Shown here: positions 25,680 through 34,982 of the stretch, piece after piece | How positions within the stretch are numbered: the first letter of the stretch is position 1 | Layout: every line of letters starts with the position of its first letter | NCBI GenBank assembly: GCA_947625375.1 | Contig: CANQOC010000011.1 | Coordinates: forward strand, 1-64,000 | Origin: an uncultured Clostridia bacterium | Lineage (GTDB): Bacteria > Bacillota > Clostridia > Oscillospirales > Ruminococcaceae | Length of the DNA: 64,000 nucleotides | Direction: 5' to 3' | Made by a program: the position numbers and the translations under genes | The notes under the pieces: generated by a model | What the model was told of the DNA's origin: nothing | Databases searched by the model: none | The model's input: only the letters and a program-made list of their open reading frames with translations

Positions 25680-26237
25680 CTACTTCTTCTCCTTCTCCAT
25701 CATCGTCTTTGCGCGGAGGATTGCGAGCTGGGTCTTGGCGTCGGGGATTTCGCCGTCAAGGACCATCTTATAAGCCTGCTCAAAGGGCATCTTTACGACG
25801 TCGACAAACTCCTCGGCGTCGAGGTGCTGTCCGCCAGAGAAGGTCAGACCCTGTGCCAAAAACATCCAGATTATCTCGGTGTCATAAGCGACGGTCGGAT
25901 AGAGCTTCCCGATAAAGCTGTAGGTCTTGGCGCTTGCGCCGATTTCCTCGCCGAGCTCGCGCATCCCACATTCAAGCGGCTCCTCGCCCGGCTCCTTCTT
26001 TCCGGCGGGGATTTCGAGGAGGACCTCGCCGAACGGATACCTGAACTGCCTGACCATGTAAATATTCCCGGATGAATCGAGCGGAAGGACGCAGACTCCG
26101 CCCGGGTGCTTTATCACCTCGCGGATAGTCTTTTCGCCGTTTTCAAGGACGACGTCATCGCGGTAAAGCTTTACGACGCGTCCGTCATATATCTGTTCGC
26201 TCGAAATGGTTTCTTCAAAAAGGTGTTCCTTTTCCAT
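25680..26237 (-). CDS. nudF: Nudix hydrolase, ADP-ribose pyrophosphatase
   Basis: 185 aa. Hydrolyses ADP-ribose (or related nucleoside diphosphates) to AMP and ribose-5-P. Complete Nudix box at about residue 77: GKKEPGE...RELGEEIGA. The preceding 'YMVRQFRYPFGEVLLEIPAG' is typical of the ADP-ribose pyrophosphatase subfamily. Last gene of murC-lexA-nudF, 15 bp after lexA. Confidence 0.9.
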   Translation of the reverse strand: MEKEHLFEETISSEQIYDGRVVKLYRDDVVLENGEKTIREVIKHPGGVCVLPLDSSGNIYMVRQFRYPFGEVLLEIPAGKKEPGEEPLECGMRELGEEIGASAKTYSFIGKLYPTVAYDTEIIWMFLAQGLTFSGGQHLDAEEFVDVVKMPFEQAYKMVLDGEIPDAKTQLAILRAKTMMEKEKK

Positions 26238-26252
26238 ATGTATATAACCTCT

Positions 26253-26843
26253 TTATGCGATATATCTCATCACCGCGACAACCCGCCCGAGAACCGAGAC
26301 CTCGTCGAGAATTATCGGCTCCATGCTGTCGTTTTCGGGTTGAAGTCGGTAGTGCCCGTTTTCCTTATAGAATGTCTTGACGGTCGCTTCGCCGTCGGCG
26401 GTAAGCGCGACGACGATTTCGCCGTTCTCGGCGACCGGCGTCTGTTCGACAATAACGGTGTCGCCGTCGAGGATTGCGGCGTTAATCATCGATTCGCCGC
26501 GGACCTTAAGCGCAAAAAGCTCGCCGTCGTATCTCTTGTTCGGCTTAAAGCCGAGATACCCCTCGATTTGTTCGATGGCGGTAATCGGCTGACCGGCGGT
26601 GACGGTCCCGACAATTGGCACCTGTACGCTTTCGCCGCCGCGGAGCTTTATCGCGCGGTTGAGGTTTTCGCCCTGCTGCTCAAGGAGACCGGCGGCAATC
26701 AGCCTTTTCATGCAGGAGTGAACAGTCGAGGTCGAGGGTATTCCCAATTCGCGGCATATTTCGCGCACCGACGGGGCATACCCCTCGCCGAGCCGCCCGC
26801 GGATATACTCATAAACCTGTTTATCCCTTTCGCCAAGCTGCAT
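26253..26843 (-). CDS. lexA: LexA repressor
   Basis: 196 aa SOS repressor. N-terminal winged helix (VREICRELGIPSTSTVHSCM), self-cleavage site Ala-Gly in VGTVTAGQP (about residue 85), catalytic Ser in VRGESM and Lys in ATVKTFY, so cleavage-competent. RBS AAAGGAGGCGGATTCTG. Sits between murC and nudF; I see no GAACnnnnGTTC-like SOS box in the 29-bp murC-lexA gap, so expression is probably with murC or from an internal promoter. Confidence 0.95.
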   Translation of the reverse strand: MQLGERDKQVYEYIRGRLGEGYAPSVREICRELGIPSTSTVHSCMKRLIAAGLLEQQGENLNRAIKLRGGESVQVPIVGTVTAGQPITAIEQIEGYLGFKPNKRYDGELFALKVRGESMINAAILDGDTVIVEQTPVAENGEIVVALTADGEATVKTFYKENGHYRLQPENDSMEPIILDEVSVLGRVVAVMRYIA

Positions 26844-26872
26844 CAGAATCCGCCTCCTTTTTTCATATCATA

Positions 26873-28255
26873 TCACAGTTCCCGGCCGTTTGCAAGAGCT
26901 TTCGCGAGTTCTTTCGCAACTTTATAGACGTCTCCGCAGCCGAGCGTTATCACAAGGTCGCCCGCTTTAACGTGCCCCTTAAGATAGCCGACGCACTCGG
27001 GGAACGTCGGCGTTAGGACGCAGCCGGCGATTTTTGCGGCGAGGTCGGCGGAGTGAATGTTATAGGTGTTCTTCTCGCGCGAGCCCATTATTTCGGTGAG
27101 GACCGTTTCGTCGGCGACCGAAAGAGCGTCGGCAAAGTCGTCGATAAGCCGGAAAGTGCGCGAATAGGTGAACGGCTGGTGGACGGCGATTATCCTCTTA
27201 AAGCCGAGCTCGCGCGCGGCAGTCAGCGTCGCCTTTATTTCGGCGGGGTGATGGGCATAGTCGTCACAGATGGTGACCCCGCCGACCTCGGCAACCTTCT
27301 CGAAGCGGCGCAGGGCCCCCCTGAATCCCGCGACGCCGCTCTTGATGACCCCGTCCGGGACGCCGACCGACCTTGCCGCCGCGATTGCGGCAATAGCGTT
27401 GAGAATATTGTGCCTCCCCGGGATATGAAGCTCGGCGGTAAAGAGCTTTTCGCCCTTAAAGATTACGTCGAAGACGCTGAGAAGTCCGCTGTGGCTGATG
27501 ATTTCGGGGTGATAGTCGAGGCTTTTGTCCCAGCCGAAGCTTATTTTTTCGACGCCGGTGATGTCGGCGAGAGCGTCGGCGGTGTTTTTGTCCCCGCCGT
27601 TATAGATGATTCGCTTCGTTGCCTTCGAGGCAAATTTTTTGAAGCTGAGCTTGAGGTTGTCGAGGGTCTTGAAGTATTCAAGATGGTCCTCGTCGATGTT
27701 GAGGACGACGGCGGTGTCGGGACTGAGCTTTAAAAACGTATCGACATACTCGTCCGCCTCGCAGACCATTATATCCGAGCTTCCGCGCCGCCCCGAGCCG
27801 CCGATTTCGGGGAGCTTTCCGCCGATTACACAGCCGAAGTCGTTCCCCCATTCGTGGAGGATTTTCGCGGTCAGGGCGGTTGTCGTGGTCTTCCCGTGAG
27901 TGCCGCAGATACAGATTGCGTCGCTGTACCAGGTCGTCACCAAGCCGAGGAGGTCCTTTCGCTCGAGAACCGGAATTCCCGACGCGCGGGCGGCTATCAT
28001 CTCGGGGTTGTCGGGCATGATTGCGGATGTGTGGACAATGAGGTCGGCGCCCTCGATGTTTTCGGCGCGCTGTCCGAGCGTTACCGGTATTCCCATCTTT
28101 CTTACGAGGTCGAGGGTCTCGGTCTCGTTGTTGTCCGAGCCGGTGAGATAAAACCCCATTTCGTGGAGTATCTGTGCGAGCGGGAACATTCCGCTCCCGC
28201 CGATTCCCATAAAGTGAATGTGCTTTTTTCCTTCGAGTATTCCGAGGTCTGACAT
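26873..28255 (-). CDS. murC: UDP-N-acetylmuramate-L-alanine ligase
   Basis: 460 aa cytoplasmic Mur ligase adding L-Ala to UDP-MurNAc. N-terminal UDP-binding motif HFMGIGGSGM, ATP loop GTHGKTTTTALTAKIL (about residue 115), central EADEYV and LNIDEDHLEYF, C-terminal DDYAHHPAEI (about 355). RBS GGGAGTGATTGAATA. Heads a three-gene operon with lexA and nudF; divergent from spoVG. Confidence 0.96.
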   Translation of the reverse strand: MSDLGILEGKKHIHFMGIGGSGMFPLAQILHEMGFYLTGSDNNETETLDLVRKMGIPVTLGQRAENIEGADLIVHTSAIMPDNPEMIAARASGIPVLERKDLLGLVTTWYSDAICICGTHGKTTTTALTAKILHEWGNDFGCVIGGKLPEIGGSGRRGSSDIMVCEADEYVDTFLKLSPDTAVVLNIDEDHLEYFKTLDNLKLSFKKFASKATKRIIYNGGDKNTADALADITGVEKISFGWDKSLDYHPEIISHSGLLSVFDVIFKGEKLFTAELHIPGRHNILNAIAAIAAARSVGVPDGVIKSGVAGFRGALRRFEKVAEVGGVTICDDYAHHPAEIKATLTAARELGFKRIIAVHQPFTYSRTFRLIDDFADALSVADETVLTEIMGSREKNTYNIHSADLAAKIAGCVLTPTFPECVGYLKGHVKAGDLVITLGCGDVYKVAKELAKALANGREL

Positions 28256-28377
28256 TATTCAATCACTCCCAAAAAATATCTTTGTAGAATTTTACCTCTT
28301 CCGCCGCATAAATTATTCACATACTGCCAAAAATATTCTCGCAGCAAATAAAACCGACGCGAAAGGATGTATCAAAA

Positions 28378-28650
28378 ATGACGATTACAAACATAAAAGT
28401 GAGAAAGCTTATTCCCGACGGGCGGCTCAAGGGCATCATAAGCGTGACCTTTGACGACGCGTTCGCGGTGCACGACATCAAGGTTGTACAGGGCGACGGG
28501 AGGCTTTTTGTGGCGATGCCGTCGAGGAGAGACGATTCGGGCGCTTTTCGGGACATCGTCCACCCGATTTCGAGCGACGTCCGCCAAAAAATCGAGGAGG
28601 AGATTCTCTCGGCTTACTATAAGGCGCTCGAGGAGGCGCAGCCGAGTTAG
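28378..28650 (+). CDS. spoVG: SpoVG, RNA-binding regulator
   Basis: 90 aa. Matches SpoVG throughout: 'MTITNIKVRKLIPDGRLKGI', 'SVTFDDAFAVHDIKVVQGDG', 'FVAMPSRRDDSGAFRDIVHP'. Known to bind nucleic acid and influence sporulation, cell wall and virulence genes in Firmicutes. RBS GAAAGGATGTATCAAAA. Divergent from murC; a GGTCAG...CTGACC hairpin follows at about 28660-28690. Confidence 0.95.
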   Translation: MTITNIKVRKLIPDGRLKGIISVTFDDAFAVHDIKVVQGDGRLFVAMPSRRDDSGAFRDIVHPISSDVRQKIEEEILSAYYKALEEAQPS

Positions 28651-28696
28651 TCCGAAGACAGCCAAAAGGTCAGAGCAACCGCCCTGACCCCGACGC

Positions 28697-29101
28697 TTAC
28701 GCGATTACCGCGCGAGCTTTACTGACTATACTCTTGTCGTTTTCATAGGTCAACACATTCTGTGCCCTTCCGATTTCAACCCAGCGGATTTCGGCAATTT
28801 CCTCTTCCTGCGGGACATAGTCGGTGTTCTTGGCTTTTGCGAGAAAATAGACGACGACCTTTTGTGTCCCGCGCTTGGGGAAATATGAGACGGTTTCGCG
28901 GAAGCTTGAGTCGATGATTACGTCGATGCCGGTTTCCTCGAGGATTTCGCGGTGCGCCGTTTCGACCTCGGTTTCGCCCGCCTCGACGTGCCCCTTCGGA
29001 AAGGACCAGTGTCCGCTGTTGATATGCTTGATGAGCAGAATTTCAGTGTTGCCGTGAAACTTGCGGTAGACAATGGCACCGCAGGATTTTTCATGCAGCA
29101 T
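28697..29101 (-). CDS. Nudix hydrolase, Ap4A-hydrolase-like
   Basis: 134 aa. Full Nudix box GHVEAGETEVETAHREILEE at about residue 37, after 'HWSFPKGHVEAGE', the form seen in asymmetric diadenosine tetraphosphatases and related small Nudix enzymes. Substrate assignment is by family only. Start ATG 29101 after AAAGGC. Monocistronic; convergent with spoVG. Confidence 0.85.
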   Translation of the reverse strand: MLHEKSCGAIVYRKFHGNTEILLIKHINSGHWSFPKGHVEAGETEVETAHREILEETGIDVIIDSSFRETVSYFPKRGTQKVVVYFLAKAKNTDYVPQEEEIAEIRWVEIGRAQNVLTYENDKSIVSKARAVIA

Positions 29102-29151
29102 TTTTTTGCCTTTCTTGCGGACAAGCGTCCGCTAAAGTAATATTCTGTTAT

Positions 29152-29180
29152 ATTATATCACAGCTTTCACGGATTTGCAA
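29152..29180 (-). promoter_or_regulatory. Promoter of Nudix gene
   Basis: Minus strand TTGCAA (29180-29175), 17-bp spacer, extended TGA-TATAAT (29157-29152); the leader contains a GCGGACGCTTGTCCGC hairpin. Confidence 0.75.
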
Positions 29181-29276
29181 TAGTTTTTTGAGAAAGTTGG
29201 GGGGAATTGAGCGCAGGGCTGAAGGGGAGCGCAACCGGTGCTTGCGGGGACAGAGAAAAAAGCATATGCCGGGTGG

Positions 29277-29305
29277 TAGAACTTTCGGCAGGGCGGTGAT
29301 ATAAT
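29277..29305 (+). promoter_or_regulatory. Promoter of XRE regulator gene
   Basis: Extended TGA-TATAAT (29300-29305); the -35 at 17 bp is a poor TAGAAC. Confidence 0.55.
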
Positions 29306-29347
29306 ATCATCAATGCATGGCCGTGCAAAATGACAGGAGGAAGCTTT

Positions 29348-30016
29348 ATGAGTTTTGGCAAAAATTTGAAACACCTGAGACGCTTGTGCGGTGAAATTAC
29401 GCAGGAGACCTTGGCGGAAAAGCTTAAGGTCAGCCGGCAGACCGTTTCAAAATGGGAGCTTGACGAATCAACGCCCGAAATGGGCAAAGCCATTGAGCTT
29501 TGCGGACTGTTCAACTGCTCTCTGGACAATCTTTTCCGCGAAGAGATGGGCGTCTGTGACGACGCGTACACCGACCTTCGCGTGGAGACCGTCCCGGGTT
29601 TTCGGTATATAGCGCACGCGGTAATCAGCAACAGCCCCGAGGAGGACGCCATCGGCCGGGTGCTCAGCATCGCGCGTGAAAACGGCGTGGAACACCCGCG
29701 GGTAATCGGGTGGGACTTTCCTTATGTTTCTCAGGAGCAGATAAATGTTTACCGCATGCACGGCTATGTTGCCGCATGGATTCTGCCCGAGGGCGTAGAG
29801 CCGGAAGGAGCGGAAATCCTGGAGCAGAAGGCTCACAAATACGCCGCGATACATATCCCCGAGCCGTTCAAAAATCCATTCGCGGTCATTCCAAACGCAT
29901 ATAAGACGCTGACGGAATATATGCGCGTCAACGGCTTGGAGCGCACGAACAAGGATGTGATTCCGTGCTTTGAGACGGACGGGGAGGCTATGGACGTGTA
30001 TATTGCATGCGGGTAG
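29348..30016 (+). CDS. XRE-family regulator with GyrI-like effector domain
   Basis: 222 aa. ATG 29348 after AGGAGGAAGCTTT. N-terminal helix-turn-helix of the Xre/Cro type ('TQETLAEKLKVSRQTVSKWE', about residues 17-45), followed by a GyrI-like/AraC-effector fold ('RVIGWDFPYVSQEQINVYRM', 'GYVAAWILPEGVEPEGAEIL') that binds small molecules in relatives. Likely a ligand-sensing repressor; target unknown. Confidence 0.85.
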   Translation: MSFGKNLKHLRRLCGEITQETLAEKLKVSRQTVSKWELDESTPEMGKAIELCGLFNCSLDNLFREEMGVCDDAYTDLRVETVPGFRYIAHAVISNSPEEDAIGRVLSIARENGVEHPRVIGWDFPYVSQEQINVYRMHGYVAAWILPEGVEPEGAEILEQKAHKYAAIHIPEPFKNPFAVIPNAYKTLTEYMRVNGLERTNKDVIPCFETDGEAMDVYIACG

Positions 30017-30116
30017 GGGGTGGAAGTGAGACTGTCAGAAATCGGAAAACGGAGGATAGAAGTCTGTTTCAGACCTCTATCCTCCATCTTCTATCTTCTA
30101 CCCTCTACCCCCCACC
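30017..30116. repeat. Micro-repeat hairpin
   Basis: GGAGGATAGAAG...CTCTATCCTCC pairs across a short loop (about 30048-30085), followed by TCTATCTTCTACCCTC repeats. It may end the preceding transcript. Confidence 0.5.
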
Positions 30117-30145
30117 TTGATATTTCCCCCTCTGTGTGGTAAAAT
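30117..30145 (+). promoter_or_regulatory. Promoter of D-LDH-like gene
   Basis: TTGATA (30117-30122), 17-bp spacer, extended TGG-TAAAAT (30140-30145). Confidence 0.65.
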
Positions 30146-30165
30146 AACAAAAAGGAGGCATTTTG

Positions 30166-31197
30166 ATGAAGATTGCGTTTTTTGACGCCAAGGAGTATGA
30201 CCGGCCGGCGTTCGAGCGGGTCGGGAGGGAAAAGGGGATTGAGTTCCGGTTCTTCGAGACGCGGCTGACCGCCGACACGGTGTCGCTCGCGGCGGGGTGC
30301 GAAGGGGTCTGCGTGTTCGTGAACGACAGCGTCGACGCGGCGGTGATTGACTCGCTATATTCGCTCGGGGTGCGGGCGATTGCGCTTCGCTGTGCGGGTT
30401 ACAACAACGTCGACCTCGGGCATGCTTTCGGGAAGATTCACGTCTTTCACGTCCCGGCGTATTCGCCCTATGCCGTCGCCGAGCACGCCATGGCCCTGCT
30501 TCTGACGTCAATCCGGCGTATCCACAAGGCGTATATCCGGACAAAGGACTTCAACTTTTCGCTCAACGGTCTCACCGGCTTCGACCTTCACGGCAAGACC
30601 GTCGGGATTGTCGGCACGGGGCGAATCGGGCGGGTCTTTGCCGACATCTGCCGCGGCTTCGGAATGACTGTCATCGCTTACGACAAGTTCCCCGCCGCCG
30701 ATTCGGGGATTGAATACGTTTCGACCGACGAGCTTTTTTCGCGGAGCGACATCATCTCGCTGCACTGTCCCCTGACTGCCGAGACCCATCACCTCATCGG
30801 GTATGACACGCTCGACAAGCTTAAGACCGGCGTCGTCATCATAAACACGTCGCGGGGCGCGCTGATTGACGCCGAGGCGCTTCTTGACGGAATAAAGCGG
30901 CGGAAAATCGGCGCGGCGTGTCTCGATGTCTATGAAGAGGAGTCGGACGTTTTCTTCCACGATTTTTCGGGGCACATCATGTCGGACGACGTCCTTGCGC
31001 GGCTCATCTCAATGCCGAATGTAATCGTGACGTCGCACCAGGCTTTTCTGACCGAAGAGGCGCTTGAAAACATCGCCGAGACGACCGCCGAGAACCTTGT
31101 CGGATTCTTTAACGGAGAGGCGCCGTCAAACGAGCTATGTTACCGGTGCGGCCGGGTCGAGACATGCAAAAAAGAGCGGCGCGAAAGGTGCTTTTAG
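30166..31197 (+). CDS. ldhA: D-lactate dehydrogenase-like 2-hydroxyacid dehydrogenase
   Basis: 343 aa from ATG 30166 after AAAGGAGGCATTTTG. NAD-dependent D-2-hydroxyacid dehydrogenase, probably reducing pyruvate to D-lactate. Rossmann motif GIVGTGRIGRVF (about residue 147), catalytic Arg in NTSRGALID (about 230), Glu in DVYEEESDVF, His in TSHQAFLTEEA (about 290). The C-terminus carries an extra Cys/Arg-rich tail ('CYRCGRVETCKKERRERCF'), unusual for the family. Its last ~150 bp are duplicated 285 bp downstream. Confidence 0.9.
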   Translation: MKIAFFDAKEYDRPAFERVGREKGIEFRFFETRLTADTVSLAAGCEGVCVFVNDSVDAAVIDSLYSLGVRAIALRCAGYNNVDLGHAFGKIHVFHVPAYSPYAVAEHAMALLLTSIRRIHKAYIRTKDFNFSLNGLTGFDLHGKTVGIVGTGRIGRVFADICRGFGMTVIAYDKFPAADSGIEYVSTDELFSRSDIISLHCPLTAETHHLIGYDTLDKLKTGVVIINTSRGALIDAEALLDGIKRRKIGAACLDVYEEESDVFFHDFSGHIMSDDVLARLISMPNVIVTSHQAFLTEEALENIAETTAENLVGFFNGEAPSNELCYRCGRVETCKKERRERCF

Positions 31198-31220
31198 CGC
31201 AATGACATAAGGAGGAAAAT

Positions 31221-31330
31221 ATGGCATATAAAGAAGTTATCTATCCGGCGGAAAAAGACGGATTTTACGCGCTTTTGCGGGAGCAGGTCGAGCTTTACAC
31301 AAAGGACTCGCCCGACCTTGCGCCGGACGT
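31221..31330 (+). pseudogene. Truncated fRMsr start (duplication remnant)
   Basis: ATG 31221 begins MAYKEVIYPAEKDGFYALL, identical to the intact gene's start, but the coding match ends after about 33 codons where it runs into the second ldhA fragment in another frame. Confidence 0.9.
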
Positions 31331-31482
31331 TTCTGACCGAAGAGGCGCTCGAAAACATCGCCGAGACGACCGCCGAGAACCTTGTCGGATTCTTTAACGG
31401 AGAGGCGCCGTCAAACGAGCTATGTTACCGGTGCGGCCGGGTCGAGACATGCAAAAAAGAGCGGCGCGAAAGATGCTTTTAG
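31331..31482 (+). pseudogene. Duplicated 3' fragment of ldhA
   Basis: Encodes the last ~50 residues of the ldhA product (LTEEALENIAETTAE... to CF) without a start. It keeps the stop codon. Confidence 0.9.
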
Positions 31483-31505
31483 AGCAATGACACAAGGAGG
31501 AAAAT

Positions 31506-31988
31506 ATGGCATATAAAGAAGTTATCTATCCAGCGGAAAAAGACGGATTTTACGCGCTTTTGCGGGAGCAGGTTGAGCTTTACACAAGGGATTCGCCCGA
31601 CCTTATTTCGGCGCTTGCGAACGCCTCGGCGGTGATAAAGCTCGCGTTTTCCGAGGCGAACTGGGTCGGATTCTATCTCGTCGACGGAGACGGACTCAAA
31701 CTCGGCCCGTTTCAGGGGAGGCCGGCCGTCCCGCGCATCGGCTACGGCCTCGGCGTCTGCGGGACGGCTTGGAAGCGGCGCGAGGCGATTGCGGTCGAGG
31801 AGGTCGCCTGTTTTGAGGGGCACATCGCCTGCGACTGCAACACCCATTCCGAGCTTGTCGTCCCGCTCTTCGCCGGCGGCGAGGTCTGCGCCGTCCTCGA
31901 CATGGACAGCACCGTCCCGGCGTACTTTGGTGAGGAGGACAAGAGGGGGATGGAAGAAGTGGGGAGAGTGGTGGAGAGGTTCTTTTAG
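31506..31988 (+). CDS. Free methionine-(R)-sulfoxide reductase (GAF domain)
   Basis: 160 aa single GAF domain. Reduces free Met-R-sulfoxide using Cys residues; GYGLGVCGTAW (about 78-88), EVACFEGHIACD (about 98-109) place three Cys as in fRMsr enzymes, and 'NTHSELVVPLF' and LDMDSTV are family hallmarks. RBS AAGGAGGAAAAT. It is the intact copy downstream of the 285-bp duplication, likely co-transcribed with ldhA. Confidence 0.9.
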   Translation: MAYKEVIYPAEKDGFYALLREQVELYTRDSPDLISALANASAVIKLAFSEANWVGFYLVDGDGLKLGPFQGRPAVPRIGYGLGVCGTAWKRREAIAVEEVACFEGHIACDCNTHSELVVPLFAGGEVCAVLDMDSTVPAYFGEEDKRGMEEVGRVVERFF

Positions 31989-33650
31989 AGATGGAGGGAC
32001 GCGGTGGCGTTCACGAAAAGGATTCGATGAGCGGGGTTTGAGTGTAGCGCGCTGCCTCTTTTTAAAGGTGTCCGCCGTTGGCGGACGCTAATTTTAGCAG
32101 CTACCACGGACAGGATACCCGCGCGCTTTAAAAGAGCAAAAACATCGCCGAGCTGCCTTGTAAAAGGAATTCGCTGACGCTCATGCTATCTAAAGTCACC
32201 CCACCCTGGCCCTCCCCTCGAGGGGAGGGGGCGTGGAGGACACTTGCGAGCGTTTATAAAACATAGTTGCGACGACGCACCTCTTAAAAGGTATTCGCTT
32301 CGCGAATACTATTTTTAGACTCCTGTCCCCTACCCCCTCCCACATGGGAGGGGGTTATAGTTTGAAGTGCTGCCTGACGGCGAGGGATGACGTAGCATCA
32401 ACCCATGTTATAAGAAATTCGCTGAGCGGGGCATGATGGGAAAGACGCTACAACCGAGTTTAAAAGGAATTCGCTGACGCTCATGCTATTTTTAGTCACC
32501 CCACTCCGACCCTCCCCTCGAGGGGAGGGAGTTAGGAGGCTTCTTTGTACGATTAAGAAATAACAGTGTAGTACCACACTTTTCTAAAAGGTATTCGCTG
32601 GCGCTCATGCTATTTTCAAACTCCTATCCCCCTGTCCCCCTTTCCACACGGAAAGGGGGTACGCATCGCTTCAGCTTCAGCTCCTATGAGGGCGCAGTCC
32701 AGCGCGCTTCGCGCGCAAACGAAAATATCGGGAAAACTCCGGCGGGAGTTTTCCCGATATTTTCGTTCAGACCGCCTCCGGCGGTCGCGGACTGCGCCCC
32801 TGTTGGAGAACAGGGGTCAGATTGTCAGATGTCAGAATCATATGGGACTGCACCTAACCCCTCCCCGCCGGGGAGGCAAACGACGCAATACACTAAGATA
32901 TGACTATAACTTTTAGTGAGCGTCGTTGCGTGTTTCGCTTCGCTCACGCCGGACTAAATCAGATAGGAAACAAGTGGGGAAATAGGCGAAACGCGTCACG
33001 ACCGAGTGACGTGATTACGCCGTCCGCCGTATAGCGGACTCCTTATTAGTGCAGTGTGATGTTGCTGAAAAAATTCCCCCGCCGTCAGGCGGCACTCTAA
33101 ACTTTGGCGACGCTGACCCCCTCCCATGTGGGAGGGGGCAGGGGGTGGGAGTCTAAAAATAGCATGAGCGCCAGCGAATACCTTTTAGAAAAGTACGGTA
33201 CCGCACTCATGTTTTATTATACCTGCGCAAGTTTTCTCTGCGTCCCCTCCCCGCCGGGGAGGGGCAGGGGCGGGGGAATTGGCGTAATCACGTCACCGCT
33301 AAGGTGACGTGATAAGCCGTCCGCCGCAAGGCGGACTCCTTATTAGCAACGCCTGACGTCGCACCAAATGCCCCCGCCGTCAGGCGGCTATCAAAATTAT
33401 AGCTATGCAGACCCCCTCCCATGTGGGAGGGGTAGGGGGTGGGAGTTTAAAAATAGCATTCGCGTAGCGAATTCCTTTTACATGGCAGCGCAGCGGTGTT
33501 TAAATCTGTCGCCAAAGGCGCCCCCTCCGACTTCTCGCCTCCTTTCTCTGGTGGTGTCCATTCCGCCCACCTATTCTTATATTTAAACCGCCCCCGAAGT
33601 CGACGTCTCTGACTTCTGACATCTGACATTCTCAATTCTGTCTACTATCA
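31989..33650. repeat. Composite palindromic repeat array (longest)
   Basis: About 1.65 kb, gene-free. Cores seen: GTCCGCCGTTGGCGGAC (about 32068-32085), CTCCCCTCGAGGGGAG (32211-32230 and 32511-32530), CTCCCACATGGGAG (about 32333-32354, 33118-33139, 33412-33430), CCTTTCCACACGGAAAGG (32636-32659), nested cruciform element (32690-32799), GTCACGACCGAGTGAC (about 32996), CCCCGCCGGGG (about 32864, 33246), and a TCTGACTTCTGACATC tract (33600-33650). Confidence 0.85.
32690..32799. repeat. Nested cruciform element, copy 4 (interior flipped)
   Basis: Left flank TCAGCTCCTATGA as usual, but the GCGCGCTTCGCGCGC stem-loop is on the left and ACCGCCTCCGGCGGT on the right. Central hairpin is a perfect 23 bp starting AACGAAAATATCGGG with loop GGCG. 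Confidence 0.85.
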
Positions 33651-33654
33651 GCTC

Positions 33655-33683
33655 TGGACATTTCCGAAAAAGTGTGGTAATAT
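33655..33683 (+). promoter_or_regulatory. Promoter of ilvA
   Basis: TGGACA (33655-33660), 17-bp spacer, extended TGG-TAATAT (33678-33683). Confidence 0.6.
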
Positions 33684-33714
33684 AAAAGGACATTTCAGTT
33701 GAGGAGTGATTATT

Positions 33715-34920
33715 TTGTCAGAACAGCAGGTTACGCTGGACAACGTATACCGCGCGAGATTTGCGCTTAAGGACGTCGCAATACAGACCGACGTCCTCCG
33801 CGCGCCGAAGCTTGTGCCGGGGGCGGATATCTGGCTTAAGACCGAAAATTTACAGATAACCGGGTCGTTCAAGGTCAGGGGAGCTTATTATAAGATGTCC
33901 CGGCTAAGCGACGAGGAGAAGAAGCGCGGGGTCATCGCCTGTTCGGCGGGGAACCACGCACAGGGCGTCGCGCTTGCGGCGCAGAAAAACGGCATCAAGG
34001 CGGTAATCTGTCTTCCCGACAGCGCGCCGATATCAAAGGTCGAGGCGACAAAGAGCTATGGCGCCGAAATCTGCCTCGTCGAAGGCGTTTATGACGACGC
34101 CTACCAGCGGGCGCTCTCGCTCCGCGACAGCGAGGGTTATACCTTTATCCACCCGTTCAACGACCCCGACGTCATCGCCGGACAGGGGACGGTCGCCCTC
34201 GAGCTTGCGGAACAGATTCCGGACATGGACGCCGTAATCGTGCCGGTCGGCGGCGGTGGGCTCATCTCGGGCGTCGCATTCACGCTTAAAAGCCTCAACC
34301 CGAATATCAAGATTTACGGGGTACAGGCCTCGGGCGCGCCGTCGATGCAGAAGTCGATTCACGACCGCCAAATTGAAAAGCTCGACTCGGTATTCACGAT
34401 TGCCGACGGCATCGCCGTAAAAGAACCGGGTACGCTTACATACGAGCTGTGTCAGAAATATGTCGACGAAATCGTCACGGTCAGCGACGACGAAATTTCG
34501 GCCGCTATTCTCGCGCTCATGGAACAGCACAAGCTCGTCACCGAGGGCGCCGGCGCGGTCGCGGTTGCCGCCGCGATGTTCGGAAAGGTCGACCTCAAGG
34601 GGAAAAAGACGGTCTGTCTCCTCTCGGGCGGAAATATCGACGTGACGATTCTTTCGAGGGTCATCACAAGGGGACTTCTGATGTCGGGGCGGAACTGTCA
34701 GCTTAAAATCGAGCTTGTCGACAAGCCGGGTCAGCTGATGAACGTCTCGCGGATTATCGCGGAACAGGGCGGAAACGTCACCGCGGTCTATCACGAGCAC
34801 TCGGGCGCCGGCGCGGACGTAAACGGCTGCTACCTCCGTCTGACGCTCGAAACCCGCAACTTCGAGCACATCGCGCAGATAAGAAAGGCCCTTACCGACA
34901 GCGGCTTCCGGCTTCTTTGA
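33715..34920 (+). CDS. ilvA: Threonine ammonia-lyase (catabolic type, with ACT domain)
   Basis: 401 aa. PLP enzyme converting threonine to 2-oxobutyrate and ammonia. I choose TTG 33715 (MSEQQVTL), eight bases after GAGGAG; GTG 33706 overlaps that site. PLP Lys in ITGSFKVRGAYYK (about residue 51), SAGNHAQG, Gly loop PVGGGGLISG (about 178), then a C-terminal ACT-type domain ('IELVDKPGQLMNVSRIIAEQ', from about 327). Closest to the short TdcB/IlvA2 class. ridA lies 650 bp downstream on the same strand. Confidence 0.92.
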   Translation: MSEQQVTLDNVYRARFALKDVAIQTDVLRAPKLVPGADIWLKTENLQITGSFKVRGAYYKMSRLSDEEKKRGVIACSAGNHAQGVALAAQKNGIKAVICLPDSAPISKVEATKSYGAEICLVEGVYDDAYQRALSLRDSEGYTFIHPFNDPDVIAGQGTVALELAEQIPDMDAVIVPVGGGGLISGVAFTLKSLNPNIKIYGVQASGAPSMQKSIHDRQIEKLDSVFTIADGIAVKEPGTLTYELCQKYVDEIVTVSDDEISAAILALMEQHKLVTEGAGAVAVAAAMFGKVDLKGKKTVCLLSGGNIDVTILSRVITRGLLMSGRNCQLKIELVDKPGQLMNVSRIIAEQGGNVTAVYHEHSGAGADVNGCYLRLTLETRNFEHIAQIRKALTDSGFRLL

Positions 34921-34982
34921 CGGCGGCGGACGGCGAAAGAGGCGCGTTAAAACGAAAATCGGAATTGCAGAGGTGATTATGT

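Larger units (their letters stand above)
31046..31605 (+). repeat. 285-bp tandem duplication (ldhA 3' end + fRMsr 5' end)
   Basis: Copy 1 runs 31046-31320 and copy 2 31331-31605, offset exactly 285 bp. Each holds the last ~150 bp of ldhA, the intergenic RBS AAGGAGGAAAAT and the first ~100 bp of fRMsr. A handful of substitutions separate them. Confidence 0.93.
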
